Assembly (NCBI GenBank): GCA_030323885.1
Contig: CM059193.1
Span: forward strand, 74,834,040-74,898,039
Direction: 5' to 3'
DNA: 64,000 nucleotides
Source of the DNA: Branchipolynoe longqiensis
Taxonomy: Eukaryota > Annelida > Polychaeta > Phyllodocida > Polynoidae
Shown: piece by piece, positions 31,984 through 42,514 of the stretch
How positions within the stretch are numbered: the first letter of the stretch is position 1
How the letters are laid out: each line of letters starts with the position of its first letter
The notes under the pieces: generated by a model
Seen by the model: the letters and a program-made list of their open reading frames with translations, nothing else
Told to the model about the DNA's origin: nothing
Database searches by the model: none
Translations under genes and position numbers: made by a program

Positions 31984-32322
31984 ATGCCCCCCCCCCCCAC
32001 ACACACGGGCCTCGGGGGGGGGGCGGTTATAATGCTTTGCATTGCATTTGATTCGCCTCGGGGGGATGGGGTGGGGTGGAAGGTGGGTGGTGTGGGCTCT
32101 GACAGTCACAATAATAATAACGCCAATTATAAGGACAATAATTACGACACCAATTATACTACTGACAATGTAATGACGATAATAACAATGACAATAACAA
32201 TAATAATAATAACGACAATATTAATATTAATACTTTCACTAATATTGACATTAATGAGAATAAAATATATAATTATAATGATCATAATAATAATGACAAT
32301 AAAAATACTTGATAATATCTAG
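31984..32322. repeat. Poly-C/G runs then (AATAATGAC)n-like microsatellite
   Basis: CCCCCCCCCC and GGGGGGGGG runs near 31987-32025, followed from 32110 by ATAATAATGACAAT-type degenerate repeats to 32318. Confidence 0.7.
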
Positions 32323-32329
32323 ATACTAG

Positions 32330-32961
32330 CAGAGAGCGTGTATATAAACAGATGAGAGGGACAACTCCCATACTAGAGCATGTAACATCTGCCGACTGTG
32401 GCGCTCCAAGTGGTGGTTGTTGAACAGCTTAAGCATATGGGCAAACCTCAAGGCATTTTCAATGGCAGTGAGCAATCTTCATACAGAAAACGTTAAATAT
32501 CTCTAAAACTACAAAACCTAGAAACAAACTGATTGGAATACACATAGAAAACATGTTTACCAACAAGATTATATTAAATTGATATGGTTAGGCTTCTGGA
32601 TTTCTATTAATTTTGAATAAAACTGACGTTTTTCACTACGCTTACGGCAAACTCAAGGCATTGTCAATGGCCTTGAGCAGTCTTCGTACAGAAAACGTTA
32701 AATATCTCTAAAACTACACCACATAGAAACAAACCGCTTGGAAGACATATAGAAAACATGTTTACCAAAAGGATTATATTAAATTGATAACGTTAGGCTT
32801 CTGGATTTCTATTAATTTTGAATAAAAACAAATGTTTTGCATTGAGCGTACCGGCAAACTCAAGGCTTGTTCAACACTAACCGCCAGGAACGCCACTGTA
32901 GCCTGTGTTACCGTTTTTCGCGGGAGTTGTCCCTCTCATCTGTTTATATACACGCTCTCTG
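32330..32961. mobile_element. TIR element with perfect ~40-bp ends around two ~205-bp tandem repeats
   Basis: CAGAGAGCGTGTATATAAAC at the left continues for ~40 bases and matches the right end inverted without a mismatch by eye. ATACTAG is duplicated on both sides (32323-32329 and 32962-32968). Inside, two direct copies (32439-32644, 32646-32851) share AGAAAACGTTAAATATCTC and GGCTTCTGGATTTCTATTAA, and a third begins at 32852. The 7-bp duplication and CAG-start ends lean towards hAT-like, not settled. No ORF. Confidence 0.8.
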
Positions 32962-33013
32962 ATACTAGTACAGTTAATAAACCTAATCTGATGTGTTCAG
33001 TGGTCTCCCTCTC

Positions 33014-33372
33014 TTAAAGTTGCATAGTCCGATGGTTTTGAATTTCTGTATTTTTTCTGAGATAAATATATTAGATCGATCACTAGTATCTACTTTACAT
33101 TAGTTCAAAGTTACTTTTATTTTATATGGTAAACGTTTGAGATATTTTGAGTGCAAACTTGGAAAATTAGTTTTGGCAAGCTTGCCAAAACTCTGACGCC
33201 ATATACTTCTGCAGTAACAGGTTCTGTTAAATTGACTCAGTATTCCCTTCTACCCAGAAAGAAATGCTTACTAAGTAAGTGCATCAGTATCAAAGTTAGA
33301 TATGTAAGATCAAATATAGATAATTTGTTTGGTTTTGAAAATTTGATATTTCATCGGACTATGCAGCTTTAA
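33014..33372. mobile_element. MITE-Q, complete copy
   Basis: 359 bp from TTAAAGTTGCATAGTCCGATG to CATCGGACTATGCAGCTTTAA. The TTAA at both ends is consistent with a TTAA target duplication (piggyBac- or Kolobok-type). Best reference copy in the window. Confidence 0.85.
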
Positions 33373-33452
33373 CTAACCCCCAACCCCAGGTAGCTGGTCA
33401 CTACACATGAATGGGTGTAAAGGGTGTGTGTTGGTGTGTGTTGTTGTAGTTG

Positions 33453-33746
33453 AAGATTTATACTGCCTATCATGGATAAGCCTGAACAGGCTTGTTTTCA
33501 CCATTAGACAGTTTGTCGATAAAAGGCCGAGCCTACACTTTTACCGACCCAAGGGATTTTTAGCCTCCCACACCACATAGACATGGTATGAGAGCAACTG
33601 GCCTTTGATGACGCTGTAAGTTATACACAGCGGTGGAAATCCAAATTGGCAGAGATGGGGCCATGGGGAATCGAACCACCGACCTTCATATTAGGAGTCC
33701 GACCTAGAAAAAAGTCAGACACTCTAACCACTCCGCCACAGAGAGT
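33453..33746 (-). mobile_element. SINE-D, complete copy
   Basis: On the minus strand: A box TGGCGGAGTGGTTAGAGTG, hairpin TCTGAC-T6-CTAG-GTCAGA-type insert, anticodon-arm-like sequence with a CTCCTAA-type loop, B box GGTTCGATTCC, then body and end AGGCAGTATAAATCTTC. The loop CTCCTAA, seen in most copies, matches tRNA-Arg(CCT). Confidence 0.85.
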
Positions 33747-34023
33747 GTGTGGGTGTGCGTGCAGTCACACAGGGTTTGCCACTGACCAGCATATACACCT
33801 ATGGCTGACTGGAGGTACCCCTATTGTGATGTGGTTGTTTGGTTATAGCAACACAGTAACTAATACAGGGAACCTGCTCCATAATCATCAATCACTAATA
33901 TGTTAATGTTGTTTTACAAATTAGTTCCCTAACTAAATATCCTGATACTAATCAAGGATCTTACAATATTTGTTTCCTTTCCTGTGATATGTTCCAATAA
34001 TAAAACTAGCCCAAACTCATTGT

Positions 34024-34360
34024 GCCAGACGGGATGGCCGAATGAGTTAGAGTGTCCGGGTCTCATTTTGGTAGATTGTGGGGTGGTGGGTTCGAACCTT
34101 GGTCGAGTCAAACCAATGACTTAAAGATGGATACCTGTTGCTTCCTAGCCTGGCACTCGGAATTATTAGGATAGGGAAAGGACTGGGTGGCTCAGTGTCA
34201 GGATAATGTGACTGAGTGGGATATCAGGTCATGGTGCTGGCAGCCTGGTCTTTCAGTGGGGCAGCACTATAATGTCACCATGAGTGTGCACTGTCACAAG
34301 TCGCTACCGGTCCTGATATGACCTTAGATGTTGCTAGTATGTAAAACAACAACAAACAAA
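34024..34360 (+). mobile_element. SINE-A copy
   Basis: Complete head (GGGATGGCCGAATGAGTTAG), body and a (CAAA)-type tail. Confidence 0.85.
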
Positions 34361-34513
34361 CAAGCAAACACACATTGTGCCACAGTCATTTATGTCATTT
34401 CACTACACTATCCTATATAAAGTATGACCTTGATAATTGATAATTGACCTTGATAATTGAAGCGGACATTAAATGACCAGCCTCACCCGAACGAGGTAAG
34501 CTCTCCAACCTGG

Positions 34514-35393
34514 TTATGCGATGTGCATTATGCGATGTGTGTTATGCAATGTGCATTATGCAATGTGCAGTATGCAATGGGCTTGATGCGATGTGCGGTA
34601 TGCGATGTGCGTTATGCAATGTGCGTTATGCGGTGTGCGTTATGCGATGTCCGTTATGCGATGTCCGTTATGCGATATGTGTGATGCAATGTGCAAATTG
34701 CGATGTGTGTTATGCCATGTGCATTATACAATGTGCGTAATGCCATGTGCATTATGCAATGTGCATTATGCGATGTGTGTGTTGCAATGTGCATTATGTG
34801 ACGTGCCTAATGCGATGTGCATTATGCGATGTGCATTATGCGATGTGTGTTATGCGATGTATGTTATGCCATGTCCATTATGCCATGTCCGTTATGCCAT
34901 GTCCGTTATGCCATGTGTGTGATGCAATGTGCATTACACGATGTGTGAAGTGCCATGTGTGTCGTGCGATGTGCGTTATGCGATGTATGTTATGCGATCA
35001 CGTTATGCGATGTACGTTATGCGATCTGCATGAAGCCATGTGCATTAAGCGATGTGCGTGAAGCGATGTGGGTTATGCAATATGCGTTATGCCATGTGCT
35101 TTATTCCATGTGCGTTATGCACTGTGTGTTATGTAATGTCTGTGAGGCGATGCATTATGTGATGTGCATTATGCGATGTACATGATGTGAGGTATGTGAT
35201 GCAATGCATTATGCGATGTGCATTATTCGATGTGCATGGTGTGATGTGCGTTACATGATGTGTGTTATACCTTGTGCATTATGCGATATGCTATGCACAT
35301 TATGCGATGTGCGTTATGCGATGTGTATTATACGATTGTGTTATGCAATGCGTTTCATGCGATGTATGTGATGCATTGTGTGACGTGATGTGT
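34514..35393 (+). repeat. 14-bp minisatellite (GCGATGTGCATTAT)n
   Basis: About 60 units, most 14 bp with A/G, C/T variation (ATGCGATGTGTGTT, ATGCAATGTGCATT); units decay and change length after 34940. Because 14 is not a multiple of three, all three frames read as similar Cys/Met/Ala-rich peptides; these are not genes. Confidence 0.95.
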
Positions 35394-35415
35394 TTTTGCT
35401 ATAAAAAAAGGTAAA

Positions 35416-35757
35416 GCTTGTTTTATTTAACGAAACCTCCAGAGTACATTGATTTGTTTTATCAGATCATCAGCTATTGGATGTCAAACATATGGTCATT
35501 CTGACATATTTCTTTTGAGGGAACCCACTGCTGACACATAGGCTACTCTTTCCGTTAAGCAGCAAGCAGTCTTTTATATCCACTTTCCCACAGACAGGAC
35601 AACAAATACCACAGCCATTAATGAACCAGTTGTGGACCACTGGTTGGAATGGAAAATAGCCCAAACTGCAAATGTGTCCACTGTGCAGGATCAATAGGAT
35701 GACTGACCCCTTCACAGGTGGACACTCTCCCACCTGAGCTACGTCCCGATCCTCCTT
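35416..35757 (-). mobile_element. SINE-C copy
   Basis: On the minus strand starts GATCGGGACGTAGCTCAGG (A box), B-box-like ATTGATCCTG, and ends GTTTCGTTAAATAAAAC. The overall design matches a SINE common in molluscs, from memory of that family. Confidence 0.8.
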
Positions 35758-35835
35758 TGTCCTTTTGCTATCATGCCTGCATTTAAAAATATTGCACCAA
35801 CCGATAAGTTTGGGTTTTGTTGCTTTCTTTAGATT

Positions 35836-36012
35836 CATATGTCAGGTTGAGTAGTATAACACATTATTTCACTTTGGTTTAACCTTTATTATGCATCAAT
35901 AACTTTTGAGATATTTGAAGTGAAGCCATGCCAAATCATTTTTTGCATAGATGTCAAGATATTGGAGACGGTAGGCTTAGCAGTTAGAGGTTCTATTAGA
36001 TAGACGTGGTAT
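35836..36012. mobile_element. MITE-Q inner fragment
   Basis: CTTTTGAGATATTTGAAGTG through GGTATTCCCTTCTATACAGC; no termini. Confidence 0.55.
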
Positions 36013-36037
36013 TCCCTTCTATACAGCAACATATATA

Positions 36038-36548
36038 TGTGTCATTCTTTAAAACTGGGCACAAAAGTGTGACATGGAAACCAAAAGTGAAAACTTTCCA
36101 AATAATAGCAAAACACCTTCCAAATAATAACCTAATCCAATGTCCTATGATAGTTTGCATGTTGTGCATATGTCAGAGTTGAACAAAATGAATTTCACTT
36201 TTTGAATTAGATCTTATACAAATTGAGCAATACATTTTTTTTAATATCACTTGTGTAACATGAAAATCAAAGACACATCCAGAAGCTCATGTTAACATAT
36301 ACAACATAGTAAAACAAGATTGTATTGATTACTCTTAAGCAGACAAGGTTATGACTTACAAGAAAAAAGTTGAACAATAAGTTGAAAACAGGTTTGGCTA
36401 CATGTATAGTGTAAATATGTAAATTTTCACTTTTTCAAATTAGCACAAAATCATATAAATAAACTTTTAATTACTTTCTTGGGATAGCTTCAATAAATGT
36501 AGTATTGCTAACATACTTAATACACAGAGGATACAATAATTATTTGAT
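36038..36548. mobile_element. MITE-R copy 2 (no Ngaro insertion)
   Basis: Starts TGTGTCATTCTTTAAAAC and follows copy 1 closely. At 36433-36450 it reads straight across the point where Ngaro sits in copy 1 (TTTTTCAAATTAGCAC). The right ~100 bp and right TIR are missing, replaced by U-family sequence. Confidence 0.85.
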
Positions 36549-36713
36549 TCCCTGACGCGCGCTGCCGACCGTCGCCGACCGCCGCCGTCCATCAACGAAT
36601 ACCAACGTGCGCCTAACGCATGCCTAACGCTTCCTGACGTATCCTGACGTTGCGGCAAAAAATCACATACGTCGACGCGCATTGGCAAGAAGCATCATAA
36701 TGTGACAGCCCCT
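36549..36713. mobile_element. U-family fragment, right end only
   Basis: Interior of ACG-spaced units (GCGCCTAACGCATGCCTAAC) ending TGTGACAGCCCCT followed by TTA. No left TIR is found. The resulting long open frame on the minus strand is a by-product. Confidence 0.6.
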
Positions 36714-37095
36714 TTAATTACGCTAACAGCCACAACCTCGAATGAATGTCAATTCCTCATGAGTCAAAGCTTTCAAAATGTTGCTGTGTTCACTGATAAT
36801 ATATGGCAATACATTGCAGTATTCAAGTGGTGTATCACTTCAAGGGGATGTTGAATCACGATTCTTACTTTCTGTCGCTAAATGCTCATAAATTTGTCCG
36901 CTTAGCAAGAGGAGCTAAAGCTAGGCCCTTTTTAATGTTCGGACATGTTCCAACTGTCTGCCTGCCTGCCTCCTTCCTTGGGTCTTATATGGAAATCAAC
37001 ACCAATTCCATGGGGCATCCATCATTTGAAAATGTATCTGATATCATTTCACTTCAAGCTGCTCGGAAAAGAAAGCATATACATATATATATATA

Positions 37096-37880
37096 TATGT
37101 ATGCTGTATAAGTATTATGCGAGAATAAAGTCGCGGAAGGGAATTATTATTACTATTCTATTTGCTACAGCTATTCGTTGTGTAATTTGGTGCGGACTAG
37201 CGGCCATCCCACATGATCAGTGGCGCCACCACCGACAGCTTTCTTAACTACAGATGCTCAACACAGTCATTCGCGCCCGAGAATTGATACAGGGCTCGGT
37301 GACCTAATCGGTAGAGCGCGGGCCTTGCGTGCGGAAAGCTGGGGGTTCGGTTCCCGGTCAAGTCAAACCAATGACTTTAAAATTGATACTTCTCGCTTCC
37401 TAGCCTGATGCTTGGCATTAATAGGATATGGTGAGGACTGATTAGCTCAGTGTCAGGATAATGTGACTGAGTGGGATATCACATCATGGTGCCAGGGCCT
37501 GATTTCCCCATGGGCAGAATTATAAAGTCGCCAGGAGTGCACACTGTCACAAGTATGTTCCAGTCCTGATATGAGCTTAGATGTTGTCAGGATGTAAAAC
37601 TCCAACAAACAACCATATATATATATATATACATATATATTAAGGCCAGCTACATTATAAATAAGGAGATAAGCGAAAGTCTCGGGCACGAATGACAGAA
37701 TAGACCATCCCGGATTCATCCCGGGTTTTGGATTCATCCCGGCGGTGGCGCCACCGGTCACGTAAGGGGAGGGGCTCGACGTAGAGTAAGGCACCTAATC
37801 AGTAAATACAAAACAATAATATGAAATTCTCTTCTGCGCCTTTATACTCGCATACTTGTTTATATATCACATATATGAAG
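37096..37880. mobile_element. MITE-S copy with nested SINE-A
   Basis: Left ATTATGCGAGAATAAAGTCG and right GCGCCTTTATACTCGCATAC form inverted ends. Internal GTGGCGCCACC motifs at about 37221 and 37744 are also inverted. The SINE-A at 37284-37612 lies between. Confidence 0.65.
37284..37612 (+). mobile_element. SINE-A nested in MITE-S
   Basis: Head CTCGGTGACCTAATCGGTAG, B box GGGTTCGGTTCCC, full body and ACTCCAACAAACAACC tail. Confidence 0.85.
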
Positions 37881-37973
37881 GGTTTATCCGCAACAACCAA
37901 TAAATACATGTTTAGGTTGTTTTTGTTAAAATATAATTTATTGTTGTAAGTTACAGTTAAAATCTATCAATAT

Positions 37974-38475
37974 TGTAGTGGTCTGCACTGACCTCTCAGG
38001 CTAGGAACCACATATACAGGTAGGCGTGGGGAGTGTGTAGATATCAGGGAGCCTAGGTGGTGTAATGGTTAGCACACTGGCCCGGAATGCAAAGAGATGT
38101 GGGTTCGAGTCCCGCTCTAGGCACAATATTTCCCATTTTCATCACCCCCACGACACTGGTTGCCGTGATCAGGATCCTGTACAAGCTTTGCGCTGTATGG
38201 TTGTTGAACCTACCTTGTGTATGTATATATTAGTGCATTGCCTGTATGTATGTAATGGTAAGCATTACAAGACTTACAATTCCAGGGGGACGAGTGTAGT
38301 GGTCTGCACTGACCTCTCAGGCAAGTAACCACATAGACAGGTAGGCGTGGGGAGTGTGTTGATATCAGGGAGCCTAGGTGGTGTAATGGTTAGCACACTG
38401 GCCCGGAATGCAAGGAGATGTGGGTTCGAGTCCCGCTCTAGGCGCAGTATTTCCCATTTCCATCACCCCCACGAC
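37974..38475 (+). mobile_element. TRIM copy 3: complete element with tRNA-like sequence in each terminal repeat
   Basis: 502 bp. Left repeat 37974-38154 and right repeat 38295-38475, each 181 bp and differing at about eight positions; interior 140 bp. The repeats start TGTAGTGGTC. AATAT flanks both ends (37969-37973, 38476-38480). TGG lies two bases after the left repeat (ACTGGTTGCCGTGA), where a tRNA primer-binding site is expected, and CCAGGGGGACGAG ends exactly at the right repeat, where a polypurine tract is expected. No coding capacity. Size and layout fit terminal-repeat retrotransposons in miniature. A tandem tRNA-SINE satellite is the alternative. Confidence 0.75.
38372..38443 (+). 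other. tRNA-like sequence inside the TRIM right repeat
   Basis: GCCTAGG at 38372 pairs with TCTAGGC at 38437-38443 (acceptor-like stem, one G-T). D-arm/A box GGTGTAATGGTTAGCAC and T arm GTGGG-TTCGAGT-CCCGC pair properly. The anticodon arm does not form a good stem, so this is a Pol III promoter-bearing relic and not a working tRNA. The equivalent sequence in the left repeat is at 38051-38122. Confidence 0.7.
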
Positions 38476-38629
38476 AATATCATACTGCGTAATGCATCTT
38501 ATAGGGGGTGTGGCAGCTTCTGCAGACAAAAAGTAATCGGAATGATGACACGTTGAGCTCAAATGTGGCAGTTATGGTTTCATTTCGGCCCAGACAGCAT
38601 TTTTCGTTTTCTTGAGCTTGAACCATCCA

Positions 38630-39011
38630 TATGTATGGATGTGTGATGAATAACGCATTATACGAGTATAAATGCAATATCTATAGATGTATATATCGAT
38701 ACCGCCTTGGCGCATTGGTGGTGCCCCCCCCCACCCCCAGCTGTCAGGGTAATTTGTGGGCAGGGCCCCCCCCCGCCCCCCCACACCTCGCACCACACAC
38801 ACTGGAGGAATTATATATATTATATATATAAATTTCCAGTGCGCGAGTGATAGTATTCGCGGCACTGGTATCGGTGGGGGTGGTGGTGCCACCTGTCCCA
38901 CAGTGAAGAGGGGACACCTATAAGGTAGTACACAACATCTGGGTGGCCAATAAGGAATATTCTCTTATGCGCCTTTATACTCGCATAAGTGTTATGCATC
39001 ACATATATATG
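38630..39011. mobile_element. MITE-S copy, ~380 bp
   Basis: Left TGTGATGAATAACGCATTAT then ACGAGTATAAA; right TTTATACTCGCATAAGTG then TTATGCATCACA. Interior is C-rich with AGTGATAGTATTCGCGGCAC and GGTGCCACCTGTCCCAC, also found (inverted) in the copy at 63.2 kb. Confidence 0.75.
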
Positions 39012-39370
39012 AATAGCGATAATACGGTTAATACGTGCAATAATATATGGTGTGCCCCCCACCCACACCTATGAGAATGTGGGTCCGGCATGCACGGCTC
39101 CACCCCCGGTGCGGCGCATGAGACTCGGAGTATAAAGTGTAGGCCTATATACTTCTATTTAAATTATTATTTTCTGATGAAGAACAGTATATCCATAAAT
39201 ATATATAATATATATATATATAAATAGTATATACACCTTTTACCTAGAAAATATGATCAATTAAGGTGGAGAGCAATGTTCTGAACTGACGGGAATATGT
39301 ATTCAATTCTCAGGTATTCCTTACCCATGTGTTCAATTCACCAACTTATGGTATGTTTGTGGCAAACAAA
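39012..39370. other. Spacer with AT microsatellite
   Basis: ATATATAATATATATATATA at about 39200-39222; otherwise nothing recognised. Confidence 0.4.
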
Positions 39371-39704
39371 ATAAGTTTGTTTATTTAACGACGCCTATAG
39401 AGCGCATTGATTTTTATCATTGGCTATTGGACATCAAACGTATGGTCATTCTGAAATATTTCTTTGGAGGAAACCTGCTGCCACAACATAAGCTACTCTT
39501 TTCGATAAGCAGCAAAGGGTCTTTTATATCTACATTCCCACAGACAGGACAGCGCATACCACAGCCTTTGATTGACCAGTTGTGGACCATTGGTAGGAAC
39601 GGAAAATAGCCCAAACTGCAAATGGGTCCACTGAGCAGGATCGATCTGATGACCCACACCTTCATGGGTGGACACTCTACTGCCTGATCTACGTCCCGCT
39701 CCCC
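39371..39704 (-). mobile_element. SINE-C copy
   Basis: Minus-strand GGAGCGGGACGTAGATCAGG to the end GGCGTCGTTAAATAAACAA; contains GGGCTATTTTCCGTTCC as in other copies. Confidence 0.85.
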
Positions 39705-39984
39705 GGTATGTGTGTGGCAGTCTGATTGTACATGGTGAACAAAATATAGTGCCGTAAGATTCCAGCCACCCACCCCCACCCTGTTGACATAACTTAGATG
39801 GTAATATTTGAATCCGGTCAGTGGCTGCGTGTTCGGGAATCCAAAGTGTGGATCGCACTCGCCTTATTTGTTGGGTTTTGGTTTACCTGACCTCTCGGGG
39901 AAAAAATAGATCTGAGATTATAGTACAAAATAAATCCATGAAACAGATTTGTTGTTAATTTGGCGTTTATTTGCTAGCCACTTC

Positions 39985-40190
39985 TTTTGTCATACCAGGA
40001 CGGGTACCAACTCGTGACAGTGCATATTCATGGTGACTTTATAGTGCTGCCCCACTGTGATACCAGGCCGCTGACACCAGGAACTGATTTCCTACTCAGT
40101 CGCATTATCCTGATACCAGGATACTGAGCAAACAGTCCTTGTCCTAACCTAGTAATGCCGAGTACTAGGCTAAATAGCCACAAATATCAA
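39985..40190 (-). mobile_element. SINE-A 5'-truncated
   Basis: Reverse-strand body with GTGACAGTGCATATTCATGG and CGCATTATCCTGATACC; head absent. Confidence 0.65.
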
Positions 40191-40214
40191 TGTTATAAGT
40201 AATTGGTTTAATTA

Positions 40215-40322
40215 TGCTGGGATTCGAACTATAAAATCGCCCTGAGTGCGCATTGTGACGAGTTGACATATGTCCTTATATGGCCATATGCGTTGCTAGG
40301 ACATAAAACCCAAATAAACAAA
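40215..40322 (+). mobile_element. SINE-A 3' tail fragment
   Basis: Last ~100 bp only (CCCTGAGTGCGCATTGTGAC to AAACCCAAATAAACAAAC), consistent with strong 5' truncation. Confidence 0.6.
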
Positions 40323-40467
40323 CATCATCATATATCAATCAACCCAAACCAGTGGCGCCACCGCTGCCCTATACCAGAGTCAATCCTAGGGGGGAAGTTA
40401 AACACTACATACCTTGGTATCTCAATGAAAGTCCGTTTCCGGAACCTCAACAAACGGGTATCGCTAA

Positions 40468-41147
40468 TACCCCTGTCACACCACGACATAACATGCCAGC
40501 GAGTGGGGAATGTAGAAATCACTTATTTACTTCGAGATACGTCACAATTCTTGGCGTTGCAGGGCCAATTTGGACATCAGTGCAAAGTAGTGGATGTAGG
40601 CGAAACGTCGATCCAACATAGCGGTAACGCATGAGAACATTTGAAATACGCTCACGGAATGCTCACGGAATGCTCACGGAATGCTCACAGAATGCTGGTA
40701 ATCATTACATAAGTTGTTCGATTGCCAGAAGTATGCCCGTATACTTCAAAACACGGTGGAGAAATGCCAAACATATGTTAAATATATGTTAGATGTACAT
40801 TATTCATACCTTTTCAATATATTGTCAATACGCGGACTGTACATTTCTGCGGGCTTGACCTACACCTGAGGTAGTTCATCATATGTATGACATATGTGTA
40901 ACATAGGTCTAGCATGTTTGATGTATGGCTAACGTATACACAGCATATGTTAATGTATACGCCACATGTTGTCTTACGTTGAGCTACGTTGAAAGTTGTG
41001 GGTATATCCAAAACCTTGATGAGTGTCGACGTAACATGACGTGTCTCGACGTAACCTCGATGTAGGCTTAACAAACGCATAACATATCTCGAGGTAATGG
41101 CATATGTCGACTTACACTACTGCGTTACCTCGTAGTGTGACAGCCCC
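40468..41147. mobile_element. U-family TIR element, ~680 bp
   Basis: Left ACCCCTGTCACACCACGAC and right TCGTAGTGTGACAGCCCCA are inverted. Interior has four tandem TCACGGAATGC units (40650-40695) and a long stretch with CATATGT/CGACGTAA motifs about every 10-11 bases. The flanking duplication is not clear here. Confidence 0.65.
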
Positions 41148-41272
41148 ATTGCCTACTAACTGCGATCACCATATCCACGGGGCTTTTCTTACCCAAACCA
41201 ATGCCTACTCTTTGGTTTGGATTATGGATGCTCACAGTGACTTCTTTCTTTTTCTTTTTTTTCTCTTTTTAA

Positions 41273-41555
41273 TGGCTAAGTCCGAATAGACTTGTTTTCA
41301 CCATTAGACAGTTTGTCGATAGAAAGCCCAAGCCTACACTTTTACTGACCCAAGGGATATTTAATCTCCCACATCACATAGACATGGTATGTAATTGCAA
41401 CCGGCCTTTGGTGATGCTGTAAGTTATACACAGTGGTGGAAATCCAAATTGGCAGAGGTGGGGGGGGGGGCATGGGGAATCGAACCACCAACCTTCAGAT
41501 TAGGAGTCTGACCTAGAAAAAGTCAGACATTCTAACCACTCTGCCACAGACTTCT
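41273..41555 (-). mobile_element. SINE-D copy
   Basis: Same order as the complete copy at 33.5 kb. The T-run between the boxes is five, and a G10 tract lies beside the B box. Confidence 0.85.
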
Positions 41556-41649
41556 GGACAGCCACTGGAGATTGCCGAGCGAAGAGGAAGCCACAACCTC
41601 AAGTGTGATGTTTGCCAGCGAGGTGCATGCCACCCCCCCCCCTGCCCCT

Positions 41650-41860
41650 CCACATACTTGCCTATAACTTATGTCAGCATACACCAGTGGGCTTTAATGA
41701 ATATGGCTTATGCCAAGCGTACCCATAACATACCCACAACTTGTTCAGCATATGCCAGCAGACACCAGTGTACACCAATGTGTTGGCGCAAAATGACATA
41801 CATCGGCATACACTGACGCAATACGGCATAGTATGACACATACTTTACCTTTTCTTCGCC
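41650..41860. repeat. Quasi-periodic ~10-bp motif tract, U-family-like
   Basis: GCATACACCAGTG, GCATATGCCAGCAG, CGGCATACACTGACG recur at roughly 10-12 base spacing, in the style of the U-family interiors, but no TIRs are seen. Confidence 0.4.
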
Positions 41861-42004
41861 CCTGCGCTATACTTGCCTAGCTCCCTTTGTAATATACATG
41901 TAGTCACTTCAAGCTCTCTACTGTAACTGCCTTTGTTACTTATTAGTCACATGTCTATAACATCCCCCTAGTCACATGTCTATAACAGTCACATGTCACA
42001 TGTC

Positions 42005-42500
42005 TATAACATTCAACCTTCACCACTGCACTTTCCTTTCCTCATCTCCCACTCCTTTCCCACGTCAGTCATTCCCTCACTCCCATCCTCCCTCTCCTCT
42101 TCCCTCTCCTCCTCCCTTCTCTCCTTCCTTCATCATTTCCCCCTTCCTTCCCCACCTCATTCATTCCCTCACTCCCATCCTCCCTCTCCTCCTCCCTTCT
42201 CTCCTTCCTTCAGCATTTCCCCCACTCCTTTCCCACCTCATTCATTCCCTCACTCCCATCCTCCCTCTCCTCTCCTCCCTTCCTCCCCTCCCTTCAGAAT
42301 TTCCCCCTTCCTTCCCCACACCATTCATTCCCTCACTCCCATCCTCCCTCTCCTCCTCCCTTCCTCTCCTCCCTTCATCATCTCGCCCCTCCTTTCCCTC
42401 GTCATTCTTTGCCTCACTCTCCTCCTCCCTCTCCTCCTCCCTTCCTCTCCTCCCTTCCTCATCTCCCCCTCCTTTCCCACTTCATTCATTCCTTCCCCCC
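42005..42500. repeat. Pyrimidine-rich minisatellite, ~85-bp unit
   Basis: Five to six units beginning CATTCATTCCCTCACTCCC followed by TCCTCCCTCTCC-type sequence. Open frames of up to 241 codons are Ser/Pro/Leu-rich translations of it. Confidence 0.85.
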
Positions 42501-42514
42501 CCCCCCCCCACTTG

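Noticed and set aside
34516..35185. Cys-rich small protein candidates
   Set aside because: Period-14 minisatellite read in three frames gives the same residues; not a cysteine-knot gene.
38051..38122. Functional tRNA gene
   Set aside because: Acceptor and T stems pair, but the anticodon arm does not, and the sequence is repeated inside every TRIM copy.
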